NCBI GenBank assembly: GCA_038144955.1
Contig: JAYQOT010000016.1
Location: 1-43,122, forward strand
Direction: 5' to 3'
Length of the DNA stretch: 43,122 bases
From: Ga0077527 sp038144955
GTDB lineage: Bacteria; Pseudomonadota; Gammaproteobacteria; Burkholderiales; SG8-41
The position numbers and the translations under genes were made by a program. The notes beneath the pieces were generated by a model. The model did not search any database. It was not told where the DNA came from and worked only from the letters and a program-made list of their open reading frames with translations. This document shows positions 9,941 to 19,769 of the stretch, in pieces (position 1 is the first letter of the stretch; each line of letters starts with the position of its first letter).

Positions 9941-10005
9941 TCTTCAACACTCCTCTTGGTCAGAACCCGCGGGCATCGGGGTCGGAACGAAACTTCAAAA
10001 AACAA

Positions 10006-10028
10006 GGGGCAGCCCGCTGGGCTGCCCC
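10006..10028 (-). terminator. Intrinsic terminator of rpmE
   Basis: A ten-bp perfect stem (GGGGCAGCCC 10006-10015, complement 10019-10028) has a three-base loop. On the minus strand it is followed at once by a TTGTTTTTTG tract. It lies 21 bases after the rpmE stop. Confidence 0.92.
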
Positions 10029-10048
10029 CGATTGAATCACCAACCCCA

Positions 10049-10282
10049 TCAGGCTGCGGCTGATTTGGTCTTGGCCGGCGTGCGTTTGCCGTATTTCTGG
10101 TTGAATTTCTCGACCCGGCCGGCGGTATCGAGGATTTTCTGCTTGCCGGTATAGAACGGGTGGCAGGAGGAGCAGACCTCGACGTTCAGATCCTTGGCCA
10201 TGGTCGAGCGTGTCTGCCACTTGTTGCCGCAGCTGCAAGTGACTGATATTTCAACGTATTCCGGGTGTATGTCGGCCTTCAT
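10049..10282 (-). CDS. rpmE: 50S ribosomal protein L31, zinc-binding form
   Basis: Ribosomal protein L31, 77 residues, starting MKADIHPEY. The C+ (zinc-binding) form is shown by Cys16, Cys18, Cys37 and Cys40 (CSC and CSSC), followed by the conserved HPFYTGKQ. An in-frame upstream ATG would add 24 unrelated residues and is rejected because the L31 N-terminus is highly conserved at MKADIHP. The C-terminus is a basic Lys/Ala tail. It stands in the trxA-rho-rpmE order common in this group, but here a lipoprotein gene separates it from rho. Confidence 0.97.
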   Translation of the reverse strand: MKADIHPEYVEISVTCSCGNKWQTRSTMAKDLNVEVCSSCHPFYTGKQKILDTAGRVEKFNQKYGKRTPAKTKSAAA

Positions 10283-10380
10283 GACGATATCCTGAGCAAA
10301 TACCCGCACGGGCGGGAAACCCGGAATTATCGACGATTCGGGGGTCTCAGGCAAGTTACCCCTTTCGCAGGGGGCGGAAA

Positions 10381-10812
10381 CTACTGGCTGACCAATGCCG
10401 ATATCTGCCCCCCCAGGACCAGTTCGCGTCCGTAAGCGGCGTCGACCAGCTGGAAACTGGAGCGACTGAACGAACCCCTGAATCCGAAGGCCTTGTGTTC
10501 CACGAAGTAGAGCCTGCCGGGGTCGGTGGACAGGCTGATTGACCCCGAATCGCCGGCAAAACCGCCAAGACGATGTTTTCCCGAGGCAGTTTCAATCCGG
10601 ATGTAAGTTCCTTTGTAGGTAGAGCCGATCATCCGGTCATCGAGCGTGACCGGTGCAATATAGGAAGGGTCCATCGAGTGCCGGACGAGGTAGATCACGG
10701 ATTTGCCGGCTACCGGCTCGAACCGTTTGGCGATGGCATCTTCAGGCAGGGGGGGCAAGGGAGGCGCGCAGCCGGCCAGCAGAACCAGGAGGGTAACGAG
10801 AATCCGTTGCAT
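10381..10812 (-). CDS. Small lipoprotein, DUF2846-like
   Basis: A 143-residue predicted lipoprotein. A short signal ends in the lipobox LLAGC, with Cys15 the lipidated residue, then a proline-rich linker. The remainder is beta-rich with a pattern (VIYLVRHS, GTYIRIETASGKH, DPGRLYFVEHK) resembling DUF2846-type proteins whose function is not known. AAGGAG lies nine bases before the ATG. It sits between rho and rpmE on the same strand, so it may be read through from rho, but two strong hairpins lie between. The function cannot be assigned. Confidence 0.72.
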   Translation of the reverse strand: MQRILVTLLVLLAGCAPPLPPLPEDAIAKRFEPVAGKSVIYLVRHSMDPSYIAPVTLDDRMIGSTYKGTYIRIETASGKHRLGGFAGDSGSISLSTDPGRLYFVEHKAFGFRGSFSRSSFQLVDAAYGRELVLGGQISALVSQ

Positions 10813-10845
10813 GATGGGCTCTCCTTTGAGTCACGTGTTGCCTTC

Positions 10846-10872
10846 AGGCTGTGCCGCAGAGCGGCATAGCCT
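10846..10872 (-). other. Strong RNA hairpin upstream of the lipoprotein gene
   Basis: A 12-bp stem (10846-10857 with 10861-10872, core TGCCGC/GCGGCA, one G-U pair) has a three-base AGA loop, 34 bases before the lipoprotein ATG. There is no T-tract, so it is not a classical intrinsic terminator. It could be the 3' end of the rho message or a leader structure. Confidence 0.5.
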
Positions 10873-10945
10873 CAATGCGTAAACATCGGGCAGATGCAGC
10901 AAATTCCCTATCCTGAAGACGGGACGTGTTGAGTATTTACGAGGT

Positions 10946-10968
10946 TCTGGCGCTGTGGGAGCGCCAGA
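10946..10968 (-). other. Hairpin downstream of the duplicated rho terminus
   Basis: A nine-bp perfect stem (TCTGGCGCT 10946-10954, AGCGCCAGA 10960-10968) has a GTGGG loop, about 50 bases beyond the second (stub) rho stop codon and lacking a clear T-tract. If the stub is the ancestral rho end, this would be the ancestral 3' structure of the rho message. The rest of 10813-11014 shows no gene. Confidence 0.45.
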
Positions 10969-11014
10969 CTGGAACGGAACGAGGTATCTGCAGAAAGTCC
11001 GGGAAAAGACCGGC

Positions 11015-11046
11015 AACTATCCTCGCCGCATCGAATCGAAGAAGTC
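11015..11046 (-). pseudogene. Stub copy of the rho 3' end
   Basis: A second copy of the last ten codons of rho, reading DFFDSMRRG and stop (TAG at 11017-11019), 143 bases beyond the real end. It matches the functional end over 29 identical bases, then differs by one silent change (GAC for GAT). Similarity continues about ten bases past the stop with only transitions. Upstream of the GAC codon similarity to rho ceases abruptly. It has no start or body, so it is a truncated remnant or a duplicated target. Confidence 0.85.
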
Positions 11047-11060
11047 TCCTGTCGGAGGGT

Positions 11061-11092
11061 GGAGCAGGGGCCCCGCTAGCGGGGATGCGACC
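11061..11092 (-). repeat. Palindromic core repeat at the rho 3' end
   Basis: Read in the rho direction: arm GGTCGCATCCCCGC, two bases (TA), then GCGGGGCCCCTGCTCC. The same two arms occur after fdxA in inverted orientation with a four-base centre. A shared CGTCCTGC box lies just upstream (complement at 11099-11106). CCCCGC/GCGGGG forms a six-bp hairpin. The distance from core to the duplicated rho stub is 14 bases, the same as at fdxA. Confidence 0.88.
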
Positions 11093-11159
11093 CTGGAGGC
11101 AGGACGGGATTTCGTAAGCAGTTTGTTTTGATCGAACAACCGGTGGGATGGACTGGTAA

Positions 11160-12419
<1,260 letters not shown>

Positions 12420-12565
12420 GGACTTCGGGCGCTGATAGCGGGAAAAACGGGAATTTGGGGAAGAAAACCGGCAGGTACTGCTAGTTTCGCCGGCGCCTGT
12501 CGTGCTCTTGGTATTCGCTGCCGGGAGCGGCTATACGATCAGGCGACGGCGGAAGGTTATAGCGT

Positions 12566-12892
12566 TCAGATATGGCTGTCAATGAAGGCGGTCAATTGCG
12601 ATTTCGACAGGGCGCCCACCTTGGTGGCTTCTACAGAGCCGTTCTTGAACAGCATCAGCGTCGGTATGCCGCGAATGCCGTATTTGGGGGGTGTTGCCTG
12701 GTTGTCGTCGATGTTGAGCTTGGCGACCTTCAGTTTGCCTGAATACTCCTTGGCTACTTCGTCGAGTATGGGGGCGATCATCTTGCAGGGGCCGCACCAT
12801 TCAGCCCAGTAATCCACCAGCACCGGGGTCGCTGATTGCAGTACCTCGGGGTCAAAAGAATCATCAGTCACGTGATGAATATGCTCACTCAT
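12566..12892 (-). CDS. trxA: Thioredoxin 1
   Basis: Cytoplasmic disulfide reductase of 108 residues. The active site WCGPCK has Cys33 and Cys36; Asp27 and the cis-proline loop GIRGIPTLMLF are also present. Length and architecture are those of TrxA. It lies upstream of rho in the same direction, a conserved pairing in Beta- and Gammaproteobacteria. It is divergent from fdxA across 191 bases that must hold both promoters; the only box I can point to there is TAAAAT at 13033-13038 before fdxA, with no convincing -35. Confidence 0.98.
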   Translation of the reverse strand: MSEHIHHVTDDSFDPEVLQSATPVLVDYWAEWCGPCKMIAPILDEVAKEYSGKLKVAKLNIDDNQATPPKYGIRGIPTLMLFKNGSVEATKVGALSKSQLTAFIDSHI

Positions 12893-13083
12893 GTATGTCC
12901 TGCCTTGTCATAAAAGAAATGGATGCGCTGCGGAGTCGCAGCGGAGAATGGATGGCTTGATCCTATCCAAAAACCGCCTTTTTGGGAAGCAGACCCCTTG
13001 CGGACAGCCTCTTATTGCTTCGCAGCATCTGCTAAAATGCGGCCTTTTGCGGCCATTTCAAGGCTGCGATTGCGGGAACTTCC

Positions 13084-13407
13084 ATGACTTATGTTGTGAC
13101 CGAAACCTGTATCAAGTGCAAGTACTCTGATTGCGTCGATGTCTGCCCCGTGGACTGTTTTCGCGAAGGCCCGAACATGCTGGTCATCGATCCCGATGAG
13201 TGCATCGACTGCACGCTGTGCGTGGCCGAATGCCCGGTGGAAGCGATATTCGCAGAGGATGACGTGCCCGACGATCAGCGTGAATTCATCGCGCTGAATG
13301 CCGAGCTGGCCAAGACCTGGCCCGCCATCATCGAGAAAAAGGATGCGCCGGCAGACGCCGATGAATGGGCGAAAACCAAGCAGAAGAAACACCTCCTGGA
13401 AAAATAG
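13084..13407 (+). CDS. fdxA: 7Fe ferredoxin (3Fe-4S/4Fe-4S)
   Basis: Electron carrier of 107 residues with two clusters. The N-terminal half carries the cysteine pattern TETCIKCKYSDCVDVCP and the second cluster CIDCTLCVAECP. The length and C-terminal helix (DEWAKTKQKKHLLEK) match proteobacterial FdxA. The last 18 codons are present again 134 bases downstream at 13488-13541 with mostly silent differences, separated by a palindromic core. This gene therefore ends with one of two alternative termini, and the strong terminators lie only after the second. Confidence 0.96.
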   Translation: MTYVVTETCIKCKYSDCVDVCPVDCFREGPNMLVIDPDECIDCTLCVAECPVEAIFAEDDVPDDQREFIALNAELAKTWPAIIEKKDAPADADEWAKTKQKKHLLEK

Positions 13408-13439
13408 TTTTATTTGCCTTCGTCCTGCGGCCGCTACGC

Positions 13440-13473
13440 GGTCGCATCCCCGCAGAGGCGGGGCCCCTGCTCC
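13440..13473 (+). repeat. Palindromic core repeat at the fdxA 3' end
   Basis: GGTCGCATCCCCGC (13440-13453), AGAG, then GCGGGGCCCCTGCTCC (13458-13473). The arms are identical to those after rho but inverted on the chromosome, so both have the same orientation relative to their gene. CGTCCTGC lies upstream at 13421-13428, as at rho. Two stems can form: CCCCGC/GCGGGG, and an eight-bp stem GCGGCCGC/GCGGTCGC (one G-U pair) just before it. It ends 14 bases before the duplicated fdxA end. Confidence 0.88.
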
Positions 13474-13487
13474 GCGCTGTGCGACCG

Positions 13488-13541
13488 GACGCCGATGAAT
13501 GGGCGAAGACCACGCAGAAGAAACATTTGCTGGAAAAGTAA
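13488..13541 (+). pseudogene. Stub copy of the fdxA 3' end
   Basis: Eighteen codons reading DADEWAKTTQKKHLLEK and stop, a second copy of the fdxA terminus (13354-13407). There are seven base differences in 54. Five are silent (AAA/AAG twice, CAC/CAT, CTC/TTG counted twice), one swaps stop TAG for TAA, and one is missense (Lys to Thr). There is no start or upstream homology. The silent bias shows that both versions were once selected as coding sequence. Native-looking terminators follow immediately. Confidence 0.88.
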
Positions 13542-13598
13542 GCCTTCAGTCAGCTGAAGGCATCCCTCCACGGCCGCGTTCAGCGGCCGTTTGTTTTT
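13542..13598 (+). terminator. Tandem hairpins, second a strong intrinsic terminator
   Basis: The first stem is GCCTTCAG 13542-13549 with CTGAAGGC 13554-13561, directly after the stub stop codon. The second is ACGGCCGC 13570-13577 with GCGGCCGT 13583-13590, followed by TTGTTTTT. They would end fdxA transcription after passing through the core repeat and the stub. The functional fdxA stop has no such terminator of its own. Confidence 0.88.
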
Positions 13599-13637
13599 GC
13601 GTCATCTGCTTCGGCGCGGGGGTTATCATCATGTCCC

Positions 13638-16343
13638 ATGACGGTCGGCGCTGCGTTTCCCCAGATTTCCCATGACGAGATTTTTTCGAGGCTGAAGGCA
13701 GGCCCGGCGGATCAGGTTTGCGTGCTGACTTCGAACCGGCGTCTGGCGCTGTTCATGCAACGGGAATACGCCGAACGCCAGATGGCGCTGGGCGCAGCAC
13801 TGTGGGATACACCTGATATCCTGCCCCTGACCGGGTTCATTCAGCGCGCCTTCGAAGATGCCCGCTACGACGCGGACCAGGCGCTGCCCCGGGTACTGAC
13901 CGCAGAACAGTCACGCGTGTTGTGGGAATCACTGGTGCGCGCCTCGGATGCGGGTTCCCGCCTGCTGGCTGTTACTGAAGCTGCGGCACTGGCCCACGAA
14001 GCCTGGCAACTCACCGTGTCCTGGCGGCTCGGCGATCGGTTGCGCGGTGCGCAACACAACGAGGATGCGAAAGCCTTTCTCGATTGGTCGCCGCGTTATG
14101 AGCGCGAGCTGCGCCGTCACGGCCAAATCGATGCAGTGGAACTGGCTGATCACGTGCGGCAACTGGTTGGCAAGCGCAGCATTTCCCTGCCGCAGCAGGT
14201 CATCGTGTGCGGTTTCGACAGTTTTACGCCGCAGCAGGTGGAATTTCTCGACGGACTGCGGCAGGCCGGCTGTGAAGTATTGCTGGCGAGCAACCCGGAA
14301 ATTGCGGCCACAGTGAATAGGGCGCCTTGTGCCGATGCCGAGCAGGAACTGCATGCCGCTGCGGCGTGGGCGCGCGCAAGGCTTGAAGCAGGTTGCCGAC
14401 GCATTGGTATCGTGGTTCCGGACATTGCCGCGCGCCGCGCGGCGATCGTGCGCGTTTTCAGCGCGACCATGGCGCCGGATTTCGCGCTTCCCGACGCAGA
14501 GCCGGGTGTGCTGCCCTTCAATCTCTCTCTTGGCGAACCGCTGACGGCCTATGCACTGGTTAATGCCGCGCTCACCGTTCTGCAACTGGCGGGCCGCAAT
14601 ATCGAATACGAACGTGCGAGCCGGCTGCTGCGCTCGCCCTTCATCATTGGCGCAGAGTCAGAGCGCAGTGCGCGTGCGGCACTGGACATGGATTGGCGGC
14701 AGCATGCGGAACCGGTGACTACTCTTGATGGACTGTGCAGCTTGCATGGCGGTGACTGTCCGCAATTGTCGCGGATGCTCAAGCGGCTCGGCGAATTCCG
14801 CAAGGAACGGCTGTTCGGTGCACAGGCCCCTTCGCAATGGGCGCGAGCGATGTCTGAGGCGCTAGCGGTCGCGGGTTTTCCCGGTGAGCGTTCGCTGGAC
14901 TCGGTGGAATATCAGACCCTGAAGCGCTGGCATGAAATCGTTGCGGGCTTTGCGGCGCTGGATCAGGTTGCCCCGAAAATAGGTTATGCCGAAGCGCTGT
15001 CGCGCCTGCGCCGGATGGCTGACGAGACATTGTTCCAGCCCGAGACGCCTGAAGTGCCGGTCCAGATCCTTGGCGTGCTTGAGACCTCGGGGCTTGCCTT
15101 TGATGCGCTGTGGGTGATGGGGCTGGATGATGAGCACTGGCCTCAGGCTTATCGCCCCAATCCGTTTCTGCCGCTGGCAGTGCAGCGCGCCGCCAGTCTG
15201 CCGCAATCGTCGGCAGAGCAGGCGCTGGAAACCGCGCGACAGTTGACGCGCCGTTGGAGCGCAGCTGCGCCGGAAGTGGTGCTAAGCCATGCGTTGCGCG
15301 ATGACGATCGCGAACTGAAACCGAGTCCGCTCATCGCGACGGTGTCTGAACAGGCACTTGAGGTGCCAGTCACGGATTTTGGCCTGGCAATTCATGCTGC
15401 GCGCGCGGTTGATATCGAAGCCGCTGATGTTATTCCTCCGCTCGTCGGCAGCGGCGTAAAGGGCGGTGGCAGCGGGTTGCTTAAGGATCAGGCTGCCTGC
15501 CCGTTTCGTGCCTATGCCAGACATCGATTGCATGCAGAGGCGCCCGACGCGCCGCATACCGGGCTGGACGCGCTGGAACGCGGTTCGCTGGTGCACCGTG
15601 TGCTTGCCGAGGTGTGGGTGCAGTTGAAGGACAGCGCGACGCTGGCTGCCACGGATGAAGCGCGGCTCAATGCATTGCTCGCAGGCGCGGCTGCAGCGGC
15701 CATTGCGGGCATCCGTCGCGACCGTCCGACAGTATTGTCGGGCCGCTTTGCGGACATCGAAAAACAGCGCCTGATTGCGCTTGCGCGCGCATGGCTGAAT
15801 CAGGATCGCAGCCGTGATGCCTTTGCGGTCGTGGCCGTCGAGGACAAGCGGTCGTTGACGATCGGGCCGCTGACACTAAACGCCCGTCTCGATCGCGTCG
15901 ATCAGACCGTTGACGGCCGGCGCATCGTGATCGACTACAAGACCGGCGTTGCGAATGCGGCGGCAATGCTCGGGGAACGGCCTGACGAGCCGCAGCTGCC
16001 GCTGTACCTGGTGGCGTCCGAATCCGCAGCCGCCGCGGTTGCCTTCGCGCAGGTACGCGCGGGTGATCAGGGATATGTGGGGCTCGCGCGCGACGGAGAC
16101 CTGTTGCCCGGCGTGCCGGCCTTTGCAGACTCACGCCAGCGTGGCGAACATGGCGACTGGTCTTCGCTCGTCGCCGCATGGCAGACGGAACTGGAGAAAA
16201 TCGCAGGGGAGTTTGCTGCGGGCCATGCCGCGGTCGATCCGAAGCGGCTTCCGCACACCTGCCAGTACTGCGACCTCGGCCCGCTGTGCCGCATTCGCGA
16301 GCGCAGCGGCGAAACCCTGGCGGATGGGGAGGGCGACGCATGA
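13638..16343 (+). CDS. AddB-like PD-(D/E)XK nuclease subunit
   Basis: Large 901-residue protein, partner of the helicase that follows. The inactivated-helicase-like N-terminal region lacks a P-loop. The C-terminal nuclease of the RecB/PD-(D/E)XK family shows RGSLVHRVL, then LDRVDQ and VIDYKTG (Asp766, Lys768). Cys621 (ACPFRAY) together with Cys875, Cys878 and Cys884 (CQYCDLGPLC) reproduces the four-cysteine iron-sulfur staple of AddB nucleases. The stop overlaps the start of the next gene (ATGA). The pair would resect double-strand breaks in place of, or besides, RecBCD. The start is the ATG at 13638, 40 bases after the fdxA terminator. Confidence 0.85.
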   Translation: MTVGAAFPQISHDEIFSRLKAGPADQVCVLTSNRRLALFMQREYAERQMALGAALWDTPDILPLTGFIQRAFEDARYDADQALPRVLTAEQSRVLWESLVRASDAGSRLLAVTEAAALAHEAWQLTVSWRLGDRLRGAQHNEDAKAFLDWSPRYERELRRHGQIDAVELADHVRQLVGKRSISLPQQVIVCGFDSFTPQQVEFLDGLRQAGCEVLLASNPEIAATVNRAPCADAEQELHAAAAWARARLEAGCRRIGIVVPDIAARRAAIVRVFSATMAPDFALPDAEPGVLPFNLSLGEPLTAYALVNAALTVLQLAGRNIEYERASRLLRSPFIIGAESERSARAALDMDWRQHAEPVTTLDGLCSLHGGDCPQLSRMLKRLGEFRKERLFGAQAPSQWARAMSEALAVAGFPGERSLDSVEYQTLKRWHEIVAGFAALDQVAPKIGYAEALSRLRRMADETLFQPETPEVPVQILGVLETSGLAFDALWVMGLDDEHWPQAYRPNPFLPLAVQRAASLPQSSAEQALETARQLTRRWSAAAPEVVLSHALRDDDRELKPSPLIATVSEQALEVPVTDFGLAIHAARAVDIEAADVIPPLVGSGVKGGGSGLLKDQAACPFRAYARHRLHAEAPDAPHTGLDALERGSLVHRVLAEVWVQLKDSATLAATDEARLNALLAGAAAAAIAGIRRDRPTVLSGRFADIEKQRLIALARAWLNQDRSRDAFAVVAVEDKRSLTIGPLTLNARLDRVDQTVDGRRIVIDYKTGVANAAAMLGERPDEPQLPLYLVASESAAAAVAFAQVRAGDQGYVGLARDGDLLPGVPAFADSRQRGEHGDWSSLVAAWQTELEKIAGEFAAGHAAVDPKRLPHTCQYCDLGPLCRIRERSGETLADGEGDA

Positions 16344-19300
16344 CGATAGCCATCCCTGATTTTGCGCAGCGCAGTGTAGCGCTTGATCCGCAGCGCTCCT
16401 TCATTATCCAGGCGCCTGCCGGTTCTGGAAAAACCGAACTGTTGATCCAGCGTTACCTCGGGTTGCTGTCCACGGTGGACCATGTTGAGGAAATTGTTGC
16501 CGTCACCTTCACCAAGAAGGCCGCGGGCGAGATGCGTGAACGGGTGCTGCAGGCGCTGCGGGATGCACAGTCGGGCAAGGTCGGTGAAACGCCGCATGAA
16601 CAACTGACGTTGCAACTCGCGGCGGCAGCGCTCGCACGCGATCACGAGGCCGGCTGGCAGCTGGTTGGCAATCCGGCGCGGCTGCGCATCCAGACCATTG
16701 ATGCTTTGTGCGCCGGACTCACACGGCAGATGCCGGTGCTGTCGCGCTTCGGTGCGCAGCCCGAGAGCGTCGAGGATGCGTTGCCGCTGTACCGCGAGGC
16801 AGCGCAGGCGACCCTGGCGCTGATCGACGACGAAGATGAAGTGGCAAATGACGTTGAGCGTCTGCTGCTGCACCTCGACAACAACGTCGCGCGCATCGAG
16901 GATCTGATCGCGGGCATGCTGGCGCAGCGCGACCAGTGGCTGCGCCACGTGCACGGCCGCGAACGCGAGGAACTTGAAGGCGCTTTGCGCCAGGCGCGGC
17001 AACTGGCGCTGCGGCGGCTGCATGACGCCCTGCCGGCAGGAATCGAGACTGAACTTCATGCTGTTGCGGGTTTTGTTTTCGCCAATCTCGGCCATGGTGA
17101 TTTTGCGGAGAACGACGTTGAGAAATGGGCCCTGCTTGCCGCGGCATGCCTAACCGCTGGTGACGATTGGCGCAAGCGCCTGACCAAGGATCAGGGTTTT
17201 CCCGACGGCAAGGAAGGGCAACCGTGGAAAACACGAGCCCTGGCATTGTTCGCACAGCTCGACGCAAGTTCTGACGCGCGCGAAGCGCTGGCCGCGATGC
17301 GGGAGTTGCCGCCGGAGCGCTACAGTGACAGCCAGTGGCAGGCGCTGGGGGCGATCCTCAACCTGCTGCCCTATGCGGTGGCGCAACTGAAGCTGATATT
17401 TCAGTCGCGGCGGCAGGTTGATTTCACCGAGGTCGCGCAGGGCGCGCTGCAGGCTCTCGGTACGGATGATGAGCCGACCGACCTCACCCTCGCTCTCGAT
17501 TACCGCATCCGCCACCTGTTGATCGACGAATTCCAGGACACCTCGATCAGCCAGTACGAACTGGTGGCGCGACTCACCGCGGGCTGGACGGCGGAAGACG
17601 GCCGCACGGTGTTCGCCGTCGGCGATCCGATGCAGTCGATCTACCGCTTCCGCGAAGCCGAAGTCGGATTGTTCCTGCGCGCCCGCGCCGAAGGCATTCG
17701 CGACCTGAAACTGCATCCGGTCTCGCTGTCGTCCAACTTCCGCTCGCAGGCGGGCATCGTCGACTGGGTCAACAGCGCGTTTGCGCAGGTCATGCCGGTG
17801 CGCGAGAACATGGCGTCCGGCGCGGTGCCGTATACGCCCTCGGTGGCGACACGCGATGTGTTGTCCGGCTCGGCGGTCAGCGTACATGCGCTGTTTGGCG
17901 ACGATGGCAGCGAAGAGGCACGCGAGATCGCAGAACTGGTGGCATCTGCGCAGCGTGAAAATCCCGATATGCGGGTTGCGATCCTGGTGCGTACCCGCGG
18001 CCATCTGCAGCACATCGTGCCGCAGCTCAAGGCGGCGGGACTGCGGTTCCGCGCCATCGACATCGAGCCGCTGGGCCAGCGTCCCGTGGTGCAGGACCTG
18101 CTCGCACTGACGCGCGCACTCGCCCATCCCGGTGATCGCACGGCCTGGCTCGCGGTGGTGCGTGCGCCGTGGTGTGGTTTGACCCTGGCCGATTTGCATG
18201 CACTTGCCCATGACGACGACATTACGCTTTGGGATGCATTGCACGATGATGCGTGTCTGGCCGCGCTGTCGGACGATGGCCGAGCCCGCGCGTTGCGACT
18301 GCGCACCGTGCTGACGACCGGCATGCTGCAACGTGCGCGCAAACCATTGCGCGAGCAGGTCGCCGGCGCCTGGTATGCGCTGGGCGGCCCAGCTTGCGTG
18401 GCACAACCCACCGATCTCGAGGATGCGGAAGCGTTTTTCCGCCATCTCGACCAGCATGAAGAAGCAGGCGTGCTGCCCGACCGCCTCGCATTCGAAGAAG
18501 GGCTGACGCAGCTGTATGCCGCTCCGGACCTCGGCGCCGATGAAGGTCTGCAGATCATGACCATCCACAAGGCCAAAGGCCTGGAGTTCGACGTGGTGAT
18601 CCTGCCGGGGCTGGGCCGGACGCCGCGCGGCGACGACCAGAAACTGTTGCAGTGGGCGGAACAGCCCGCAGCGCATGGCGCCGAGGCATTGCTGCTCGCG
18701 CCCATCCACGCCAGCGAAGACGACAGCGATCCGATCTACACATGGATCCGGCGCCATCATGCGCACCGTCAGCATCTCGAGGACGGGCGACTGCTCTACG
18801 TTGCCACCACCCGTGCGCGACGCCGCCTGCATCTGTTTGGCAACGTCCGGGTCAAGCATGACGATGACGGTGTGCCGGTGATGATGCCTCCGGCATCGCG
18901 TTCGCTGCTGGGCAAGCTGTGGCCGGCAGTGGCGCCCGCGTTCGAGGCGGCGCTGCGCGCAAACGATCCACAGCCGGCGCCACCGACCCCGCCCGCTGTT
19001 ATCGACCAGACTTTGCGCCGCCTGCCATCGGGGTGGGTGTTGCCTGCCGCACCGCATCCCGCGCGCTGGCAGGCGCCGCCGGAGGCCGTGCGCGTGCAGG
19101 ACGCGCTGGAGTTTTCCTGGGCCGGCGAGACCGCGCGCCATGTCGGCACGGTGGTGCATCGCTGGCTGCAGCGCATCGCAGAGGACGGCGCCGCTGGCTG
19201 GAACGAAAAACGCATCCGCGCGCTGGCGCCAGCCATCCGCAGCGCATTGAGTGCAGAGGGCGTAGGCGATACCGAACTACCCGATGCCGAGCAGCGCGCG

Positions 19301-19654
19301 ACCGCAGCCCTCGTGCGTAGCGTCAGCGATGAACGCGGCCGCTGGCTGCTCAGCGCACGTGACGCGGCGCGCAACGAATGGCGGCTCACCGGCGTCAGCA
19401 GCGGGCACATCGTCAACGTAGTGCTCGACCGCACCTTTGTCGATCAGGATGGCGTGCGCTGGATCGTCGACTACAAGACCAGCGTGCACGAGGGTGGTGA
19501 CCGCGAAGCTTTCCTCGACAACGAACGCGAGCGTTATCGCAGCCAACTCGAACAATATGCGCGCCTGTTGCTTGCCAGCGAAGAGCGTCCGATTCGTCTC
19601 GGGTTGTACTTTCCGTTGCTTGGCGGCTGGCGCGAGTGGGATTACGCGGCTTGA
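16340..19654 (+). CDS. AddA-like UvrD/Rep helicase-nuclease
   Basis: ATP-dependent DNA helicase with a C-terminal nuclease, 1104 residues. Walker A is APAGSGKTE (Lys31), motif II is DEFQDTS (Asp396, Glu397), followed by VGDPMQSIYRFREAE. Motif V/VI regions are MTIHKAKGLEFD and LLYVATTRARRRLHLF. The nuclease shows HVGTVVHRWL and IVDYKTS (Asp1044, Lys1046). The chosen start overlaps the AddB-like stop by four bases; an earlier in-frame start would run through the AddB-like gene and is rejected. Helicase plus two nuclease domains on two adjacent coupled genes is the AddAB arrangement. Confidence 0.92.
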   Translation: MTIAIPDFAQRSVALDPQRSFIIQAPAGSGKTELLIQRYLGLLSTVDHVEEIVAVTFTKKAAGEMRERVLQALRDAQSGKVGETPHEQLTLQLAAAALARDHEAGWQLVGNPARLRIQTIDALCAGLTRQMPVLSRFGAQPESVEDALPLYREAAQATLALIDDEDEVANDVERLLLHLDNNVARIEDLIAGMLAQRDQWLRHVHGREREELEGALRQARQLALRRLHDALPAGIETELHAVAGFVFANLGHGDFAENDVEKWALLAAACLTAGDDWRKRLTKDQGFPDGKEGQPWKTRALALFAQLDASSDAREALAAMRELPPERYSDSQWQALGAILNLLPYAVAQLKLIFQSRRQVDFTEVAQGALQALGTDDEPTDLTLALDYRIRHLLIDEFQDTSISQYELVARLTAGWTAEDGRTVFAVGDPMQSIYRFREAEVGLFLRARAEGIRDLKLHPVSLSSNFRSQAGIVDWVNSAFAQVMPVRENMASGAVPYTPSVATRDVLSGSAVSVHALFGDDGSEEAREIAELVASAQRENPDMRVAILVRTRGHLQHIVPQLKAAGLRFRAIDIEPLGQRPVVQDLLALTRALAHPGDRTAWLAVVRAPWCGLTLADLHALAHDDDITLWDALHDDACLAALSDDGRARALRLRTVLTTGMLQRARKPLREQVAGAWYALGGPACVAQPTDLEDAEAFFRHLDQHEEAGVLPDRLAFEEGLTQLYAAPDLGADEGLQIMTIHKAKGLEFDVVILPGLGRTPRGDDQKLLQWAEQPAAHGAEALLLAPIHASEDDSDPIYTWIRRHHAHRQHLEDGRLLYVATTRARRRLHLFGNVRVKHDDDGVPVMMPPASRSLLGKLWPAVAPAFEAALRANDPQPAPPTPPAVIDQTLRRLPSGWVLPAAPHPARWQAPPEAVRVQDALEFSWAGETARHVGTVVHRWLQRIAEDGAAGWNEKRIRALAPAIRSALSAEGVGDTELPDAEQRATAALVRSVSDERGRWLLSARDAARNEWRLTGVSSGHIVNVVLDRTFVDQDGVRWIVDYKTSVHEGGDREAFLDNERERYRSQLEQYARLLLASEERPIRLGLYFPLLGGWREWDYAA

Positions 19655-19769
19655 AACCTTGCGCAATCGGTTGCGCCTGCCACTGAGCGTGGATTAGCAT
19701 CGGGACCTTCGCGGTGCGGCCGGCCCGGTCGTGTGAATTAAATAATTACATGTTTTTAAAGGATATTTT

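Noticed and set aside
13408..13637. Separate small gene starting in the fdxA stub
   Set aside because: The stub has coding similarity only as an fdxA tail, with no start codon or ribosome site of its own.
17150..19159. Long open frame (669 codons) on the minus strand
   Set aside because: It is fully antisense to the AddA-like helicase, rich in His/Arg/Gln as expected for a shadow frame of GC-rich coding DNA, and has no domain or ribosome site.
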